64,000 nt of DNA from Falsiroseomonas sp. (GTDB taxonomy: Bacteria > Pseudomonadota > Alphaproteobacteria > Acetobacterales > Acetobacteraceae): contig NZ_JAUYTS010000159.1 of assembly GCF_030695085.1 (NCBI RefSeq), positions 1-64,000 of the forward strand, in the 5' to 3' direction. The translations under genes and the position numbers were made by a program. The notes below the pieces were generated by a model. It ran no database searches. It was not told where the DNA came from and saw only the letters and a list, made by a program, of their open reading frames with translations. This document shows, piece after piece, positions 10,370 to 19,175 of this stretch. The first letter of the stretch is position 1. Every line of letters begins with the position of its first letter.

Positions 10370-10388
10370 GGAGGGCTTTACGCCCTCC
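10370..10388 (-). promoter_or_regulatory. Hairpin just upstream of the rlmE start
   Basis: GGAGGGC/GCCCTCC (10370-10376 with 10382-10388, loop TTTAC) ends two bases before the rlmE ATG in the direction of transcription. The 5' arm of the transcript hairpin contains the only GGAGG near the start, so the stem would hide it. It could be an attenuating structure for rlmE or a weak terminator for the upstream HTH gene. Confidence 0.45.
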
Positions 10389-10429
10389 GCGGCCATCCCG
10401 GAATGCCCATGCTCCGCTGGCCCGGCCAA

Positions 10430-10873
10430 TCAGGCCTCGTCGCGCCAACGCTTGATGGAGGCACGGCCGATCCGGAGTTCCTTTGCGATGGCCGAGACGG
10501 ACTTGCCGGCGGCCAGCATGGCCTTCGCCTCGGCCATTTTGCCCTCTCCCGTCGGCTGGGCGGCGCCGGCTGGCGCCGGCTTGGCCGCAGGCGCAGATGC
10601 CGTGGCAGCGGGCGAGGCGTCTGCCGGCTTCTCCGGCGCTTCCTCGAGGGTCCACTGTTCATCCAGAGCATAGATGATGTGACCCGGGACGGGAGCCCCC
10701 TTCAAAACAGCATTCCGGACGATGAAAAAACGACCTTCGAGTGGAAAATTGGACGCCGTAATAACTTCGCCCTTGCTGACGCGGAGCTTGTCCGTGTCTG
10801 CTTGATCTTTGCTATGCTTGTTTTTGTCCGCCTTAAGGTGCGTGTCGATTTTGGCTATCAGAAGGTACGGCAT
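10430..10873 (-). CDS. Two-part protein: unknown N-domain plus Hin-like helix-turn-helix
   Basis: 147 residues from ATG 10873 (AGGA upstream). Residues 1-70 (PYLLIAKIDTHLK, Lys-rich segment, VSKGEVITASNFPLEGRFFIVRNAVLKGAPVPGHIIYALDEQW) form an unrecognised domain. An Ala/Pro linker follows, and residues 112-147 (MAEAKAMLAAGKSVSAIAKELRIGRASIKRWRDE) are a compact resolvase/Hin-type helix-turn-helix. A DNA-binding role is likely. The N-terminal coding part is noticeably lower in G+C than its neighbours, and the gene interrupts the usual ppx-rlmE adjacency, both consistent with acquisition by transfer. Confidence 0.75.
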   Translation of the reverse strand: MPYLLIAKIDTHLKADKNKHSKDQADTDKLRVSKGEVITASNFPLEGRFFIVRNAVLKGAPVPGHIIYALDEQWTLEEAPEKPADASPAATASAPAAKPAPAGAAQPTGEGKMAEAKAMLAAGKSVSAIAKELRIGRASIKRWRDEA

Positions 10874-11013
10874 CGGCAATCCTAGTTGTCATGGACAGCG
10901 GCTGTTATTGGCGGACGGCCCATTTGAATGGAAGGGAACCGCAATTTCGGTAACTGTGTAGTCGACCCTGCGACCTTTCGCCAGCACCGGCCTTGCCGGA
11001 ATGCCTCGGGCCA

Positions 11014-12150
11014 TCAGCCGCAACCAGGCCAGAAGCGGCCGGGCCGGCGCTGCGCCGTGCGGTCCAGCCGCATCAGCCGCAGCAGAATCCCCTCCCGCAG
11101 CCCGCGATCCGCCACGGTCAGCCTTGGCACCGGCCAGACCCGGCGAATGGCGGCATAGACGGCGCAGCCCGGCAGCACGAAATCCACCCGTTCCGGCCCG
11201 ACGCAGGGGTGGGCGGCCAGCCCGTCCCGGCCCAATGCGAACAGATCGCCCAGCGCCTGGTCGGCATCGCAGGCCTCCAGCACCTGGCCATCGACCAGCA
11301 GGCGGCGGTAGCGCGGCAGCGCCATGGCAACGCCGGCCAGCGTGGTGACGGTGCCGGAGGTGCCCATCAGCCGCACCCCGCCGGCGCGGATTTCCTGGCC
11401 GATGCAATGCACCGCATCGAAGCCGCGCAACCGCGCCGCCACCTCATCCACCACCGCATGAAACCCCGCTTCCGTGAAGCAGGAGGGACCGCAGCGTTCC
11501 GACAGGGTGACGACCCCGACGGGGACGGAGATGGTGCCGATCAGCTCCGGCATCCGGTGGCCGGGATGGATGCGGATCCAGGCGATTTCGGTCGATCCGC
11601 CGCCAATATCGAACAGCAGGGCGCGACGGTCGCTGGCCTCCAGCAGCGGGGCGCAGCTTTCCATCGCCAGCTCCGCCTCCTCCCGCGCCGAGATGATCCG
11701 GAGTCGCAGGCCGGTCTCCGCCTCGACCCGCGCGACGAATTCGGGGCCGTTGCCGGCGCGGCGGCAGGCTTCCGTGGCCACCGCCAACAGGCCGCGCACC
11801 GGGCGGCGGGCCAATTTGTTGGCGCAGGCATGGAGCGCCGTCAGCGCCCGGTCCATCGCCGCATCGGAAAGCCGTCCGGTCGCGCCGAGTCCCTCACCCA
11901 GCCGCACGATGCGGGAAAAACTGTCGACCACCCGGAAGTTGAACGGCGCCCCGGTTGGCGCGGCCGCGCCCTGTGGTGAACCCCAATGCGGCGTGCCGAT
12001 CAGCAGGCGGCAGTTATTCGTGCCAAGATCGAGGGCCGCGAAAGCGCTCGAGCCTGGATTCGGCTGCCATCCCGGCGGCGGCAGGCATGCGGCACCCGGT
12101 TGGGCGACGCAGTGGGCCGGCTGGAAGGGGAGGGGCGCGTCGTCGGGCAT
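11014..12150 (-). CDS. Ppx/GppA-family phosphatase
   Basis: 378 residues from ATG 12150. The actin-like ATPase fold is shown by FAALDLGTNNCRLLIG, ATEACRRAGNG, LLFDIGGGSTEIAW and MGTSGTVTTLAG. Family members hydrolyse inorganic polyphosphate and/or pppGpp, linking phosphate and stringent control; which activity applies cannot be told. The protein is of the short type without the C-terminal HD domain. The frame is open to 12258 but upstream codons do not resemble the family. It is upstream of rlmE and guaB in the same direction. Confidence 0.88.
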   Translation of the reverse strand: MPDDAPLPFQPAHCVAQPGAACLPPPGWQPNPGSSAFAALDLGTNNCRLLIGTPHWGSPQGAAAPTGAPFNFRVVDSFSRIVRLGEGLGATGRLSDAAMDRALTALHACANKLARRPVRGLLAVATEACRRAGNGPEFVARVEAETGLRLRIISAREEAELAMESCAPLLEASDRRALLFDIGGGSTEIAWIRIHPGHRMPELIGTISVPVGVVTLSERCGPSCFTEAGFHAVVDEVAARLRGFDAVHCIGQEIRAGGVRLMGTSGTVTTLAGVAMALPRYRRLLVDGQVLEACDADQALGDLFALGRDGLAAHPCVGPERVDFVLPGCAVYAAIRRVWPVPRLTVADRGLREGILLRLMRLDRTAQRRPGRFWPGCG

Positions 12151-12350
12151 TTCCTTGACCAGATGGGTTGCCGGGCAGGCGATCCGTAGCCCCCGGCGGG
12201 CTGGCCGGAGGCATACGGGCGCCCGGCACATGATCCGGCGCGCAGGCGACAGGGGCAAGGCATTTCGCAGCGCTGGCGTGGTTGCCTGCCTCGAAGTCGC
12301 ATGCTAGTTCGCCGCTCCCGACGGTTGTGGCGCAAGCCGAGCCGTGCCGG

Positions 12351-12424
12351 TGGGGGATAGTTTAACGGTAGAACTCCCGACTCTGACTCGGGCAGTCTTG
12401 GTTCGAATCCAGGTCCCCCAGCCA
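12351..12424 (+). tRNA. tRNA-Gln (anticodon CTG)
   Basis: 74 bases including an encoded CCA. Acceptor TGGGGGA pairs with TCCCCCA, discriminator base G; the anticodon stem CCCGA/TCGGG encloses loop CTCTGAC, giving anticodon CTG (reads CAG); the T arm is CTTGG-TTCGAAT-CCAGG. All cloverleaf stems are visible. It lies downstream-facing between the Ppx gene and the HWE kinase. Confidence 0.97.
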
Positions 12425-12457
12425 CCGCCGCCCGACACCGTCGCCCGAGCCTGCGGC

Positions 12458-15001
12458 TCAGACCGCGGCCCGCGGTTCAACCCACGGCCACGTCTCCGCC
12501 TGCAGAACCCGCCGCGCCGGCATGGACAGCACGGCGTTCAGCCCCTCCGCCGCCCAGTGCCACTCGACGCGGCCGCCGAGCTGCGATCGTACCGTGCCAT
12601 CCACGACGCGCGTCCCGAAACCGCGCCGCACCGGGGGCGCTGCCAGGGTGGGCCCGCCCGACTCGATCCATTCCACTTCCAGCCGATCCTGCGCGCCCTG
12701 ATCCTGACCCTCGCCCTGCTGCCCGGGCAGCATGCGCCAGCGCACCCGAAGCCGGCCACCCGGGCAGGACAAGGCGCCATATTTGGTCGCGTTGGTCGCC
12801 AGTTCATGCACGGCCATGGCCAGCGGCTGGATCGCGGCCGCTGCCAGCACCACCGCCGGACCCTCCAGCGTCACCTGCGGCATGCCAGGCTGGCCATGCC
12901 GCGCACGGGCGGGCGATACGAAGGCCTCCAGCGCGCCGTCCAGCATCTCCCGCAGCGGCGTCCCGGACCAGCTCGTCTCCGACAGCAGTGTCTGGGCGCG
13001 GGCCAGCGCGTCGATGCGCCCATCAACGGCGGCGGCGAAACTGGCGGCATCGTCCCGCGGCGTCAGCCGCAGCGCCGCCTTCACCACGGCGAGGGCGTTC
13101 TTCGCGCGGTGGTCCACCTCCCGCAGCAGCAGGAACTGGCGTTCCTCCGCGATGCGCCGCGCGGTGACGTCCACCGCGCCGCCGACCAGCCAGGCCGGCG
13201 CGCCGGTCGATGGGTCGCGGGTGACCTGGCCGCGGTCCCACAGCCAGGCCCAGCCGCCATCGGCGCGGGCGACGCGATATTCCATGGCGAAGCTGTGCTG
13301 GTCGGGATCCTCCCGCAGCGCCAGAATCGCGGCATCCACCCGGTCGCGATCCTCCGGATGGATGCGGGCCAGCCATTCCTCGGCCGAGAGCCCCACCGCG
13401 TGGCCCAGCAGCACATCGGCGCCGCCGGTGCGCTCGACGCGGCCGGTCGCCACCTCCCACTCATAGACGAAGCCCGCCATGGCCGCGGTCGCCACGGCGA
13501 AGCGCGCCTCGGCGCGGCGACGCTCATTGATGTCGATGTCGATACCCACCATCCGCGCCGGCTTGCCGCCCTCGGCGGGGTAGAGCCGGGCGCGGCAGAA
13601 CAGCCAGACCTCATCGCGCCGTCCGTCCGCCCGGCGGCGGAAAACGCGGAACTCGACGGTCATCGCGCCCTCCGCCAGCCCGCTCAGGATCGCCGCGCGC
13701 AGCATCGCGCGGTCTTCCGGGTGCACCGTGGCCATGAAGCCATCGAGCGTGCTGGACGCGGCATCGCGTTCATGATGCAGGCCGAGCAGGGCGAACATCT
13801 CCTCCGACCATTGCAGCCGGCCGGTCTCCGGCTCCCAGGACCAGGACCCGGCGCCGGCGGCCTGCTGGGCCAGGCGCAGCATGCTTTCCCGCTCCCGCAG
13901 GTCGCGCGTGCGGTCCTCCACCCGGCGCTCCAGCGCGGCGTTGGTGGCAACCAGGGCGGCCTGCCGCCGCAACACCACGCGCGCCAGCAGCAGCAGCAGA
14001 AGGGCGGAGCCCAGCGCGAGCACGGCCTGTGGCGCCACGGCCTGCCGCCACGCGGCCACCACCGCGGGCCGGGCCCGCGCCGCCGCGGCATAGACGGGCC
14101 AATCCCCGCCGACCCGCCGGAACGCCGCCACCCGTTCCACCCCATCGGTGGCCGAGGGGCGCGCCTCGATGATCCGCGGCAGGCCCTGCGCCATGCCCGC
14201 CAGCGCCGGCGAATCCGGTGCCACGCGCATCGCTTCCGGGCGCAGGCTGCCGAAATCGCCGGAAAGGGCGAGCAGCACGCCATCCGCGCGGACCAGCGCC
14301 ACCCGGTCGCCCTCCGCCGCACCCAGCGCGGACAGCGCCGCGCGGGCATGGTCGAGGTAGATGGAGGCGACCAGCACCCCGTCATAGGTGCCGGGTGGCG
14401 CGCCATTGCCCGCCCCGGTGCGCCGCGCGGCCACCGAGAAATAGGCCCGGCGCGTGGTGCGGCCGACATAGATGCGGCTGACATGCACCCAGGGTGCCTG
14501 GGGTCCGCGGAGCGCCTGGTTGAACTCCCGCTCCCGCAGCACCGGATCCGGCGCCGGCACCGGCAGCAGGTTGCTGGCCACCAGCGCATCACCGTCGCGG
14601 TCATAGGCGAAGATGTAGAAGGCGGCCTGTTCCGCCGGCTCCCGCTCCGCCGCGATGCCGGCCAAGGCGCGGTGCAACTCCGTCTGCTGCGCCCTGATCT
14701 CGGCGTCGCTGAGGCCGGCCAGAAGTTCATTGGCGCGCTGCAGGCGCAGCACCTGGCCTTCCAGCAGGCGGCGCGCATATTCCGCGGCCGCGTCGGCGGT
14801 TCGGGTGACCTCCACCTCCGCCCCGTGCCAGGCCTGGTCCCAGCTGCGCGAGGCGGAGACGGCGAAGACCAGCAATGGCGTCAGCACCGCAGCCGCCAGG
14901 CCCCAGCGCAATGGCATGGCGCGATACGGTCCATGGGGGCCAGCGACCGAGCCGGGCGGCAATGGCGGTGTCGCGTCTCGGCGGGGCGTAGCCTGATTCA
15001 A
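12458..15001 (-). CDS. HWE-family sensor histidine kinase with periplasmic sensor and PAS domains
   Basis: About 847 residues from a TTG at 15001 (GGA nearby); an ATG at 14917, just before the first membrane helix PLRWGLAAAVLTPLLVFAV, is a credible alternative. A periplasmic dCache-like sensor region (about residues 50-315) is followed by a second helix (VLALGSALLLLLLARVV), a short coiled coil, three PAS/PAC units (AGSWSWEPETGRLQWSEEMF and two more) and an HWE kinase domain with phospho-acceptor His in LLREVDHRAKNALAVV (about residue 632). HWE kinases commonly signal to PhyR-type or single-domain regulators; no partner regulator is adjacent, so the target is unknown. Confidence 0.9.
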   Translation of the reverse strand: MNQATPRRDATPPLPPGSVAGPHGPYRAMPLRWGLAAAVLTPLLVFAVSASRSWDQAWHGAEVEVTRTADAAAEYARRLLEGQVLRLQRANELLAGLSDAEIRAQQTELHRALAGIAAEREPAEQAAFYIFAYDRDGDALVASNLLPVPAPDPVLREREFNQALRGPQAPWVHVSRIYVGRTTRRAYFSVAARRTGAGNGAPPGTYDGVLVASIYLDHARAALSALGAAEGDRVALVRADGVLLALSGDFGSLRPEAMRVAPDSPALAGMAQGLPRIIEARPSATDGVERVAAFRRVGGDWPVYAAAARARPAVVAAWRQAVAPQAVLALGSALLLLLLARVVLRRQAALVATNAALERRVEDRTRDLRERESMLRLAQQAAGAGSWSWEPETGRLQWSEEMFALLGLHHERDAASSTLDGFMATVHPEDRAMLRAAILSGLAEGAMTVEFRVFRRRADGRRDEVWLFCRARLYPAEGGKPARMVGIDIDINERRRAEARFAVATAAMAGFVYEWEVATGRVERTGGADVLLGHAVGLSAEEWLARIHPEDRDRVDAAILALREDPDQHSFAMEYRVARADGGWAWLWDRGQVTRDPSTGAPAWLVGGAVDVTARRIAEERQFLLLREVDHRAKNALAVVKAALRLTPRDDAASFAAAVDGRIDALARAQTLLSETSWSGTPLREMLDGALEAFVSPARARHGQPGMPQVTLEGPAVVLAAAAIQPLAMAVHELATNATKYGALSCPGGRLRVRWRMLPGQQGEGQDQGAQDRLEVEWIESGGPTLAAPPVRRGFGTRVVDGTVRSQLGGRVEWHWAAEGLNAVLSMPARRVLQAETWPWVEPRAAV

Positions 15002-15111
15002 ATCACATCCGTTCCGGAAAGGCCGAAGGCCTGGGGAAAACCCGCAACGACCGGGCTTGGCGACTCACGTTCGGGTGAAGCAGAACACGAGAACAGCAAA
15101 AGGGGGCACCC

Positions 15112-15480
15112 ATGGCCGGGCCGATCGTGATCTACGGGATCAAGAACTGCGATACGATGAAGAAGGCGCGTGCCTGGCTGGAGTTGCACGGGCTGTCCTG
15201 CACGCTTCATGACTACCGGCAATCCGGCATCCCGGCCGGGCTGCTGGAGGGATGGGTGGCGGAGGTCGGCTGGCCCGCCTTGCTGAACCGCGCCGGCACC
15301 ACCTTCCGCCAATTGCCGGAGACGGAGCGGGAGGGGCTGGACGAGGCCGGCGCCATCGCCCTGATGCACGCCCATCCCGCCCTGATCAAGCGCCCGGTGC
15401 TGCCGTGGGCCGGCGGCCTGCTGATCGGCTTCAAGCCGGAGACCTATGCCGCGGCCTTTGGCGCGCCCGGCCCGGCTTGA
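15112..15480 (+). CDS. ArsC/Spx-family thioredoxin-like protein (YffB type)
   Basis: 122 residues. IYGIKNCDTMKKARAWL is the N-terminal thioredoxin-fold motif of the ArsC/Spx family with a single redox Cys near residue 11, and ALIKRPVLPWAGGLLIGF is the conserved C-terminal segment. Members without the full arsenate-reductase cysteine set, like this one, are of unproven function. AAAGGGGG precedes the ATG. The stop codon lies inside the first unit of a 15-bp tandem repeat. Confidence 0.9.
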   Translation: MAGPIVIYGIKNCDTMKKARAWLELHGLSCTLHDYRQSGIPAGLLEGWVAEVGWPALLNRAGTTFRQLPETEREGLDEAGAIALMHAHPALIKRPVLPWAGGLLIGFKPETYAAAFGAPGPA

Positions 15481-15530
15481 TGCGGCCCGGCTTGATGCGG
15501 CCCGGCTAGACGCGACCCGGCTTGACGCGA
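15471..15530. repeat. 15-bp tandem repeat across the stop of the ArsC-like gene
   Basis: Four head-to-tail units at 15471-15485, 15486-15500, 15501-15515 and 15516-15530. The first two are identical (CCCGGCTTGATGCGG); the last two carry two to three changes. The TGA of the ArsC-like gene is in unit 1, and identical TGAs recur in unit 2. The array fills the space before the M20 hydrolase gene. Confidence 0.9.
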
Positions 15531-15577
15531 CGCAACATGGCGCGGACCGTTCGGGAGGATTTGCACAGGATTGCCCC

Positions 15578-16858
15578 ATGCCCGACGCCGCCCTGCTCGA
15601 CCGCCTGCGCCAAGCCGTGGAGGCGGGCTTCGCGCGGGAGACCGAATTCCTCCAGGATCTGGTGCGCTTCCCCAGCCTGCGGGGGCGGGAGGCGCCGTTG
15701 CAGGATTGGTTCGCCCGGCAGATGGCCGGCCGCGGCTATGGCGTGGATCGCTTCAGCCTGGCCGATGTGCCGGCCCACCCGAAGACTGCGCCGATGGTGG
15801 ATGCCGACCCGGCCGCCAGCATCCAGGTGGTCGCCACGCACCGCCCGGCGAACCCCACCGGCCGCAGCCTGATCCTGCAGGGCCATATCGACGTGGTGCC
15901 GGAAGGCCCGCACGAAATGTGGACGCATCCGCCCTATGCCGCCGTGATCCGCGACGGCTGGATGTATGGCCGCGGCGCGCACGACATGAAGGCCGGCGTT
16001 GCCGCCATGGTCTTCGCCATGGATGCGATCCGCGAAGCCGGGCTGGAGCCCGCGGCGGATGTGTACCTCCAGACGGTGACGGAGGAGGAAAGCACCGGCA
16101 ATGGCGCGCTCGCCACGCTGCTGCGCGGCTACCGGGCCGAGGCGGCGCTGATCCCGGAACCCACCGCGCATTCCATTACCCGCGCGCAGACCGGCACCAT
16201 CTGGTTTCGGCTCAAGGTGCGCGGCGTGCCGGTGCATGTGATGGTGGCGCAGGATGGCAGCAACGCCATCATGTCCGCCTATGCGCTGATCAATGCGCTG
16301 TATGCCCATACCAAAACGCTGAACGAGGCCGGGCGCGACCATGCCTGGTACGGGTCCGTGCCGGACCCGATCAAGTTCAATCCCGGCATCATCCGCGGCG
16401 GCGACTGGGCCTCCTCGACCCCCGCCTGGTGCGAGGTGGATTGCCGCATCGGCCTGCTGCCCGGCACGACGCCGGAGGAAGCGATGGCGCGAGTCGAGGC
16501 GGCGGTGAAGGCGGCGGCGAAGGGCGATGCCTTCCTCGCCAACAACCCGCCCGAAATCACCTTCCACGGCTTCCAGACCGACCCCTATGTGCTGGAACCG
16601 GGGTCGGAGGCCGAGGCCGTGCTGGCCGCAGCCCATGCCGCGGTGCATGGCGGGGAGATGCCGGCACGGCTGTCCACCGCGGTGAACGACACGCGCTACT
16701 ACGGCCTATACTTCGCCATACCTGGCCTGTGCTACGGCCCGAAGGGAGAGATGGCGCATGGCTTCGACGAGCGCACCTCGCTGGCCGACCTGAAGACCTG
16801 CACCCTGACGATCGCCGCCTTCATCGCCGATTGGTGCGGGGTGCGCCCGCGCGGATGA
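15578..16858 (+). CDS. M20-family metallopeptidase (ArgE/DapE-type deacylase)
   Basis: 426 residues. Zinc ligands of the family are visible: GHIDVVPEG, GRGAHDMKAGVAAM, TEEESTGNGA and, at the C-terminus, MAHGFDERTS. The NDTRYYG segment is also typical. Such enzymes cleave N-acyl groups from amino acids or peptides; the substrate is unclear, although length and motifs fit the ArgE/DapE-like group. ATG 15578 has AGGA eight bases upstream; the frame remains open through the tandem repeat to 15446. The stop overlaps the start of the nucleotidyltransferase gene. Confidence 0.93.
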   Translation: MPDAALLDRLRQAVEAGFARETEFLQDLVRFPSLRGREAPLQDWFARQMAGRGYGVDRFSLADVPAHPKTAPMVDADPAASIQVVATHRPANPTGRSLILQGHIDVVPEGPHEMWTHPPYAAVIRDGWMYGRGAHDMKAGVAAMVFAMDAIREAGLEPAADVYLQTVTEEESTGNGALATLLRGYRAEAALIPEPTAHSITRAQTGTIWFRLKVRGVPVHVMVAQDGSNAIMSAYALINALYAHTKTLNEAGRDHAWYGSVPDPIKFNPGIIRGGDWASSTPAWCEVDCRIGLLPGTTPEEAMARVEAAVKAAAKGDAFLANNPPEITFHGFQTDPYVLEPGSEAEAVLAAAHAAVHGGEMPARLSTAVNDTRYYGLYFAIPGLCYGPKGEMAHGFDERTSLADLKTCTLTIAAFIADWCGVRPRG

Positions 16859-17415
16859 TGCCGGGCGGGCGGCTGGTCGCCCAGGCGCGGGCCAATCCGG
16901 TGAATGCGGCGCTGCTGGAACTGCTGCCCGCGCTCGGGCTGAACCAGGGTTTCCTGACCGCCGGATGCCTGTTCCAGGAGGTGTGGAACCATCGCGCCGG
17001 CCATAAGCCGGGCTGGGGCATCCGCGACTACGACGTGTTCTATTTCGACGACAGCGACCTGTCCTTCGAGGCCGAGGACGCGGTGATCCGCCGGGTGCGC
17101 CAGGCCACCGCGCATCTGGCGGTGGAGGTGGAGGTGCGGAACCAGGCGCGGGTGCATCTGTGGTATCCTCAGCGCTTCGGTCCCGGCTATCCGCAGCTGC
17201 GTTCGGCGCAAGACGGGATCGACCGCTACCTGGTGGCCTGCACCTGCATCGGGATCGAGCTGGCGACCGGCGCGCTGTATGCGCCGAACGGCCTGGCGGA
17301 ACTGGAGGCCGGGACATTGCGGCGCAATCCGCTGAATGACCGGCCGGCGCTGTTTCGCCGCAAGGCCGAGGCCTATCAGGCGCGCTGGCCGTATCTGACC
17401 ATCATGGAAGGCTGA
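16855..17415 (+). CDS. Nucleotidyltransferase-like protein (COG3575 type)
   Basis: 186 residues (ATGATG start; either ATG could be used). LTAGCLFQEVWN and GIRDYDVFYFDDSDLSFEAED resemble the strand-helix-strand with DxD-type acidic residues of minimal nucleotidyltransferases. The sequence VEVRNQARVHLWYPQRFG and TCIGIELATGALYAPNGL fit a family found widely in proteobacteria but biochemically uncharacterised. The start overlaps the stop of the M20 gene by four bases, suggesting co-translation. Confidence 0.85.
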   Translation: MMPGGRLVAQARANPVNAALLELLPALGLNQGFLTAGCLFQEVWNHRAGHKPGWGIRDYDVFYFDDSDLSFEAEDAVIRRVRQATAHLAVEVEVRNQARVHLWYPQRFGPGYPQLRSAQDGIDRYLVACTCIGIELATGALYAPNGLAELEAGTLRRNPLNDRPALFRRKAEAYQARWPYLTIMEG

Positions 17416-17478
17416 CGGCACCCTTCACGCGAGCGCCCAGCCGCGCCAGAACCACGGCAAATCGAAGGGCAAACCGTC

Positions 17479-19156
17479 TTGGAAGACATTCTCGCAAGTT
17501 CGGTCTTCTACGAGGTCGCAGCGTTGCTGGTGCTGGGCGTCGCGGTCGGGATGGTGGCGCTGCTGCTGCGCCAGCCGCTGATCGTCGGCCTGATCGCCGC
17601 CGGCATCCTGGCCGGCCCGGCGGCGCTCGGCATCGCCAGGTCCGGCGAATACATCGACCTGCTGTCCGAACTCGGCATCGCGGTGCTGCTGTTCCTGGTC
17701 GGGTTGAAGCTGGACCTTTCGCTGGTCCGCAACCTTGGCCGCGTGGCGCTGGCAACCGGGCTCGGCCAGGTCGCCTTCACCGCCCTCTTTGGCTACCTGC
17801 TGTGCCTGCTGCTCGGGCTGGGCGCGCTGGAGAGCCTGTATGTGGCGGTGGCGCTGACCTTCTCCAGCACCATCATCATCGTCAAGCTGCTGTCCGACAA
17901 ACGCGAGATCGACAGCCTGCACGGCCGCATCGCGCTCGGCTTCCTGATCGTGCAGGACATCTTCGTGGTGCTGGCCATGGTGGTGGTCTCGGCGATGGCC
18001 GCCGGGGCGGGGGAGGCCTCGGCCATGGCCGGGCTGGCCCGCGTGGTGGCAGGTGGCGTGGCGATGCTGGTGGCGGTGGGCTTCATCATCCGCTTCATCG
18101 CCGGGCCGTTGACCGCGCGGCTGGCGCGCGCGCCGGAATTGCTGGCGGGCTTCGCCATTGGCTGGGCGGCGCTGCTGGCGGCGGTCGGCGATTATGTCGG
18201 GCTGGGCAAGGAACTGGGCGGGCTGCTGGCCGGCGTCGCTTTGGCGTCCACCCCGTACCGGGAGGCGATTGCCGCGCGCCTGGCCAGCCTGCGCGACTTC
18301 CTGCTGCTGTTCTTCTTCATCGCGCTCGGCTCGCGGCTCGACCTCGCCTCGATGGGCGAACAGGTGGGCGCCGCGCTGGCGCTTTCCGCCTTCGTGCTGA
18401 TCGGCAATCCGCTGATCGTCGTGGTGATCATGGACTATATGGGCTACCGGCGCCGCACCGGGCTGCTGGCCGGGCTGACGGTGGCGCAGATCAGCGAATT
18501 CTCATTGATCTTCATGGCGATGGGCGTAGCGCTGGGCCATGTGGCGGAACCGGCGCTGGGGCTGGTGACGCTGGTCGGATTGGTGACCATCGCGCTGTCC
18601 ACCTACATGATCACCCATTCCCACAAGCTGGCCGCCTGGCTCGACGCGCCCCTGCGGATGTTCGAGCGGGAACATCCGTGGCGGGAGGCGCTGGAGGCGG
18701 GCAATACGGCCGTGGCGACCGACAAGGCCGATGTCGTGCTGTTCGGCCTCGGCCGCTTCGGCGGCAATATCGCGCAGCATCTGCGGGCCCGGGGGCTGAC
18801 CATGCTCGGCGTGGATTTCGACCCGGAGGCGGTGCGCCAATGGCATGAACAGGGCTTCGCCGCGCTGTACGGCGATGCCTCCGACCGAATTGATCGCCGC
18901 CCTGCCGCTGGAGGGCGCGCGCTGGGCGGTGTCCGCCATTCCCGCCCGGGGCGGCGGGGTGACGCATGAGGATCATCGCCTGGCGCTGATCGATGGATTG
19001 CGGGCGCAGCATTTCCCGGGCCGCATCGCGGTTACGGCCCATACGGAGGAGGAGGCGGACCGGCTGCGTCAACGTGGCGCCGCGCTGGTGCTGCTGCCGT
19101 TCCGGGATGCGGCGGAACGCGCGGCGGAATTGCTGGAGAAACCGCCCGCCGGGTGA
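17479..19156 (+). pseudogene. CPA2 cation/proton antiporter (KefB/YbaL-like) with a frameshift in the TrkA-N domain
   Basis: Residues 1-395 form about 12 membrane helices of a CPA2 exchanger (LLVLGVAVGMVALLLRQPLIVGLIAAGILAGP, LGIAVLLFLVGLKLDL, FSSTIIIVKLLSDKREID). A cytoplasmic TrkA-N/RCK domain follows: DVVLFGLGRFGGNIAQHLRARG, VDFDPEAV, YGDASD. At about 18880-18887 the frame breaks; the continuation TELIAALPLEGARWAVSAI... LEKPPAG is in the next frame, ending at 19156. Joining the frames gives a normal family C-terminus, so either one base is extra, two are missing, or the gene is inactive. The first-frame product would end at 18969. TTG start with AAGGG upstream. Confidence 0.8.
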
Positions 19157-19169
19157 ACCGGCGGGCGGT
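19141..19169. terminator. Hairpin shared by the antiporter and cupin genes
   Basis: A perfect 12-bp stem ACCGCCCGCCGG/CCGGCGGGCGGT (19141-19152 with 19158-19169). The stop codon of the antiporter continuation frame falls in the five-base loop, which also supports that frame being the true end of the gene. Confidence 0.7.
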
Positions 19170-19175
19170 GACCGA

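Noticed and set aside
12344-15130. A 928-codon open frame antisense to the HWE kinase, and similarly long antisense frames over guaA, phoX/bisC-like and the hybrid kinase
   Set aside because: In GC-rich genomes the antisense frame of a real gene stays open because stop codons are rare. These products are rich in His/Arg/Gly/Ala with no family resemblance, whereas the opposite strand encodes full, conserved proteins.
15471-15530. CRISPR array
   Set aside because: Repeats are contiguous 15-bp units without spacers; no Cas genes nearby.
18845-19156. Separate small gene after the antiporter
   Set aside because: The sequence ELIAALPLEGARWAVSAI is the normal continuation of the TrkA-N domain; the frame has no ribosome binding site of its own.
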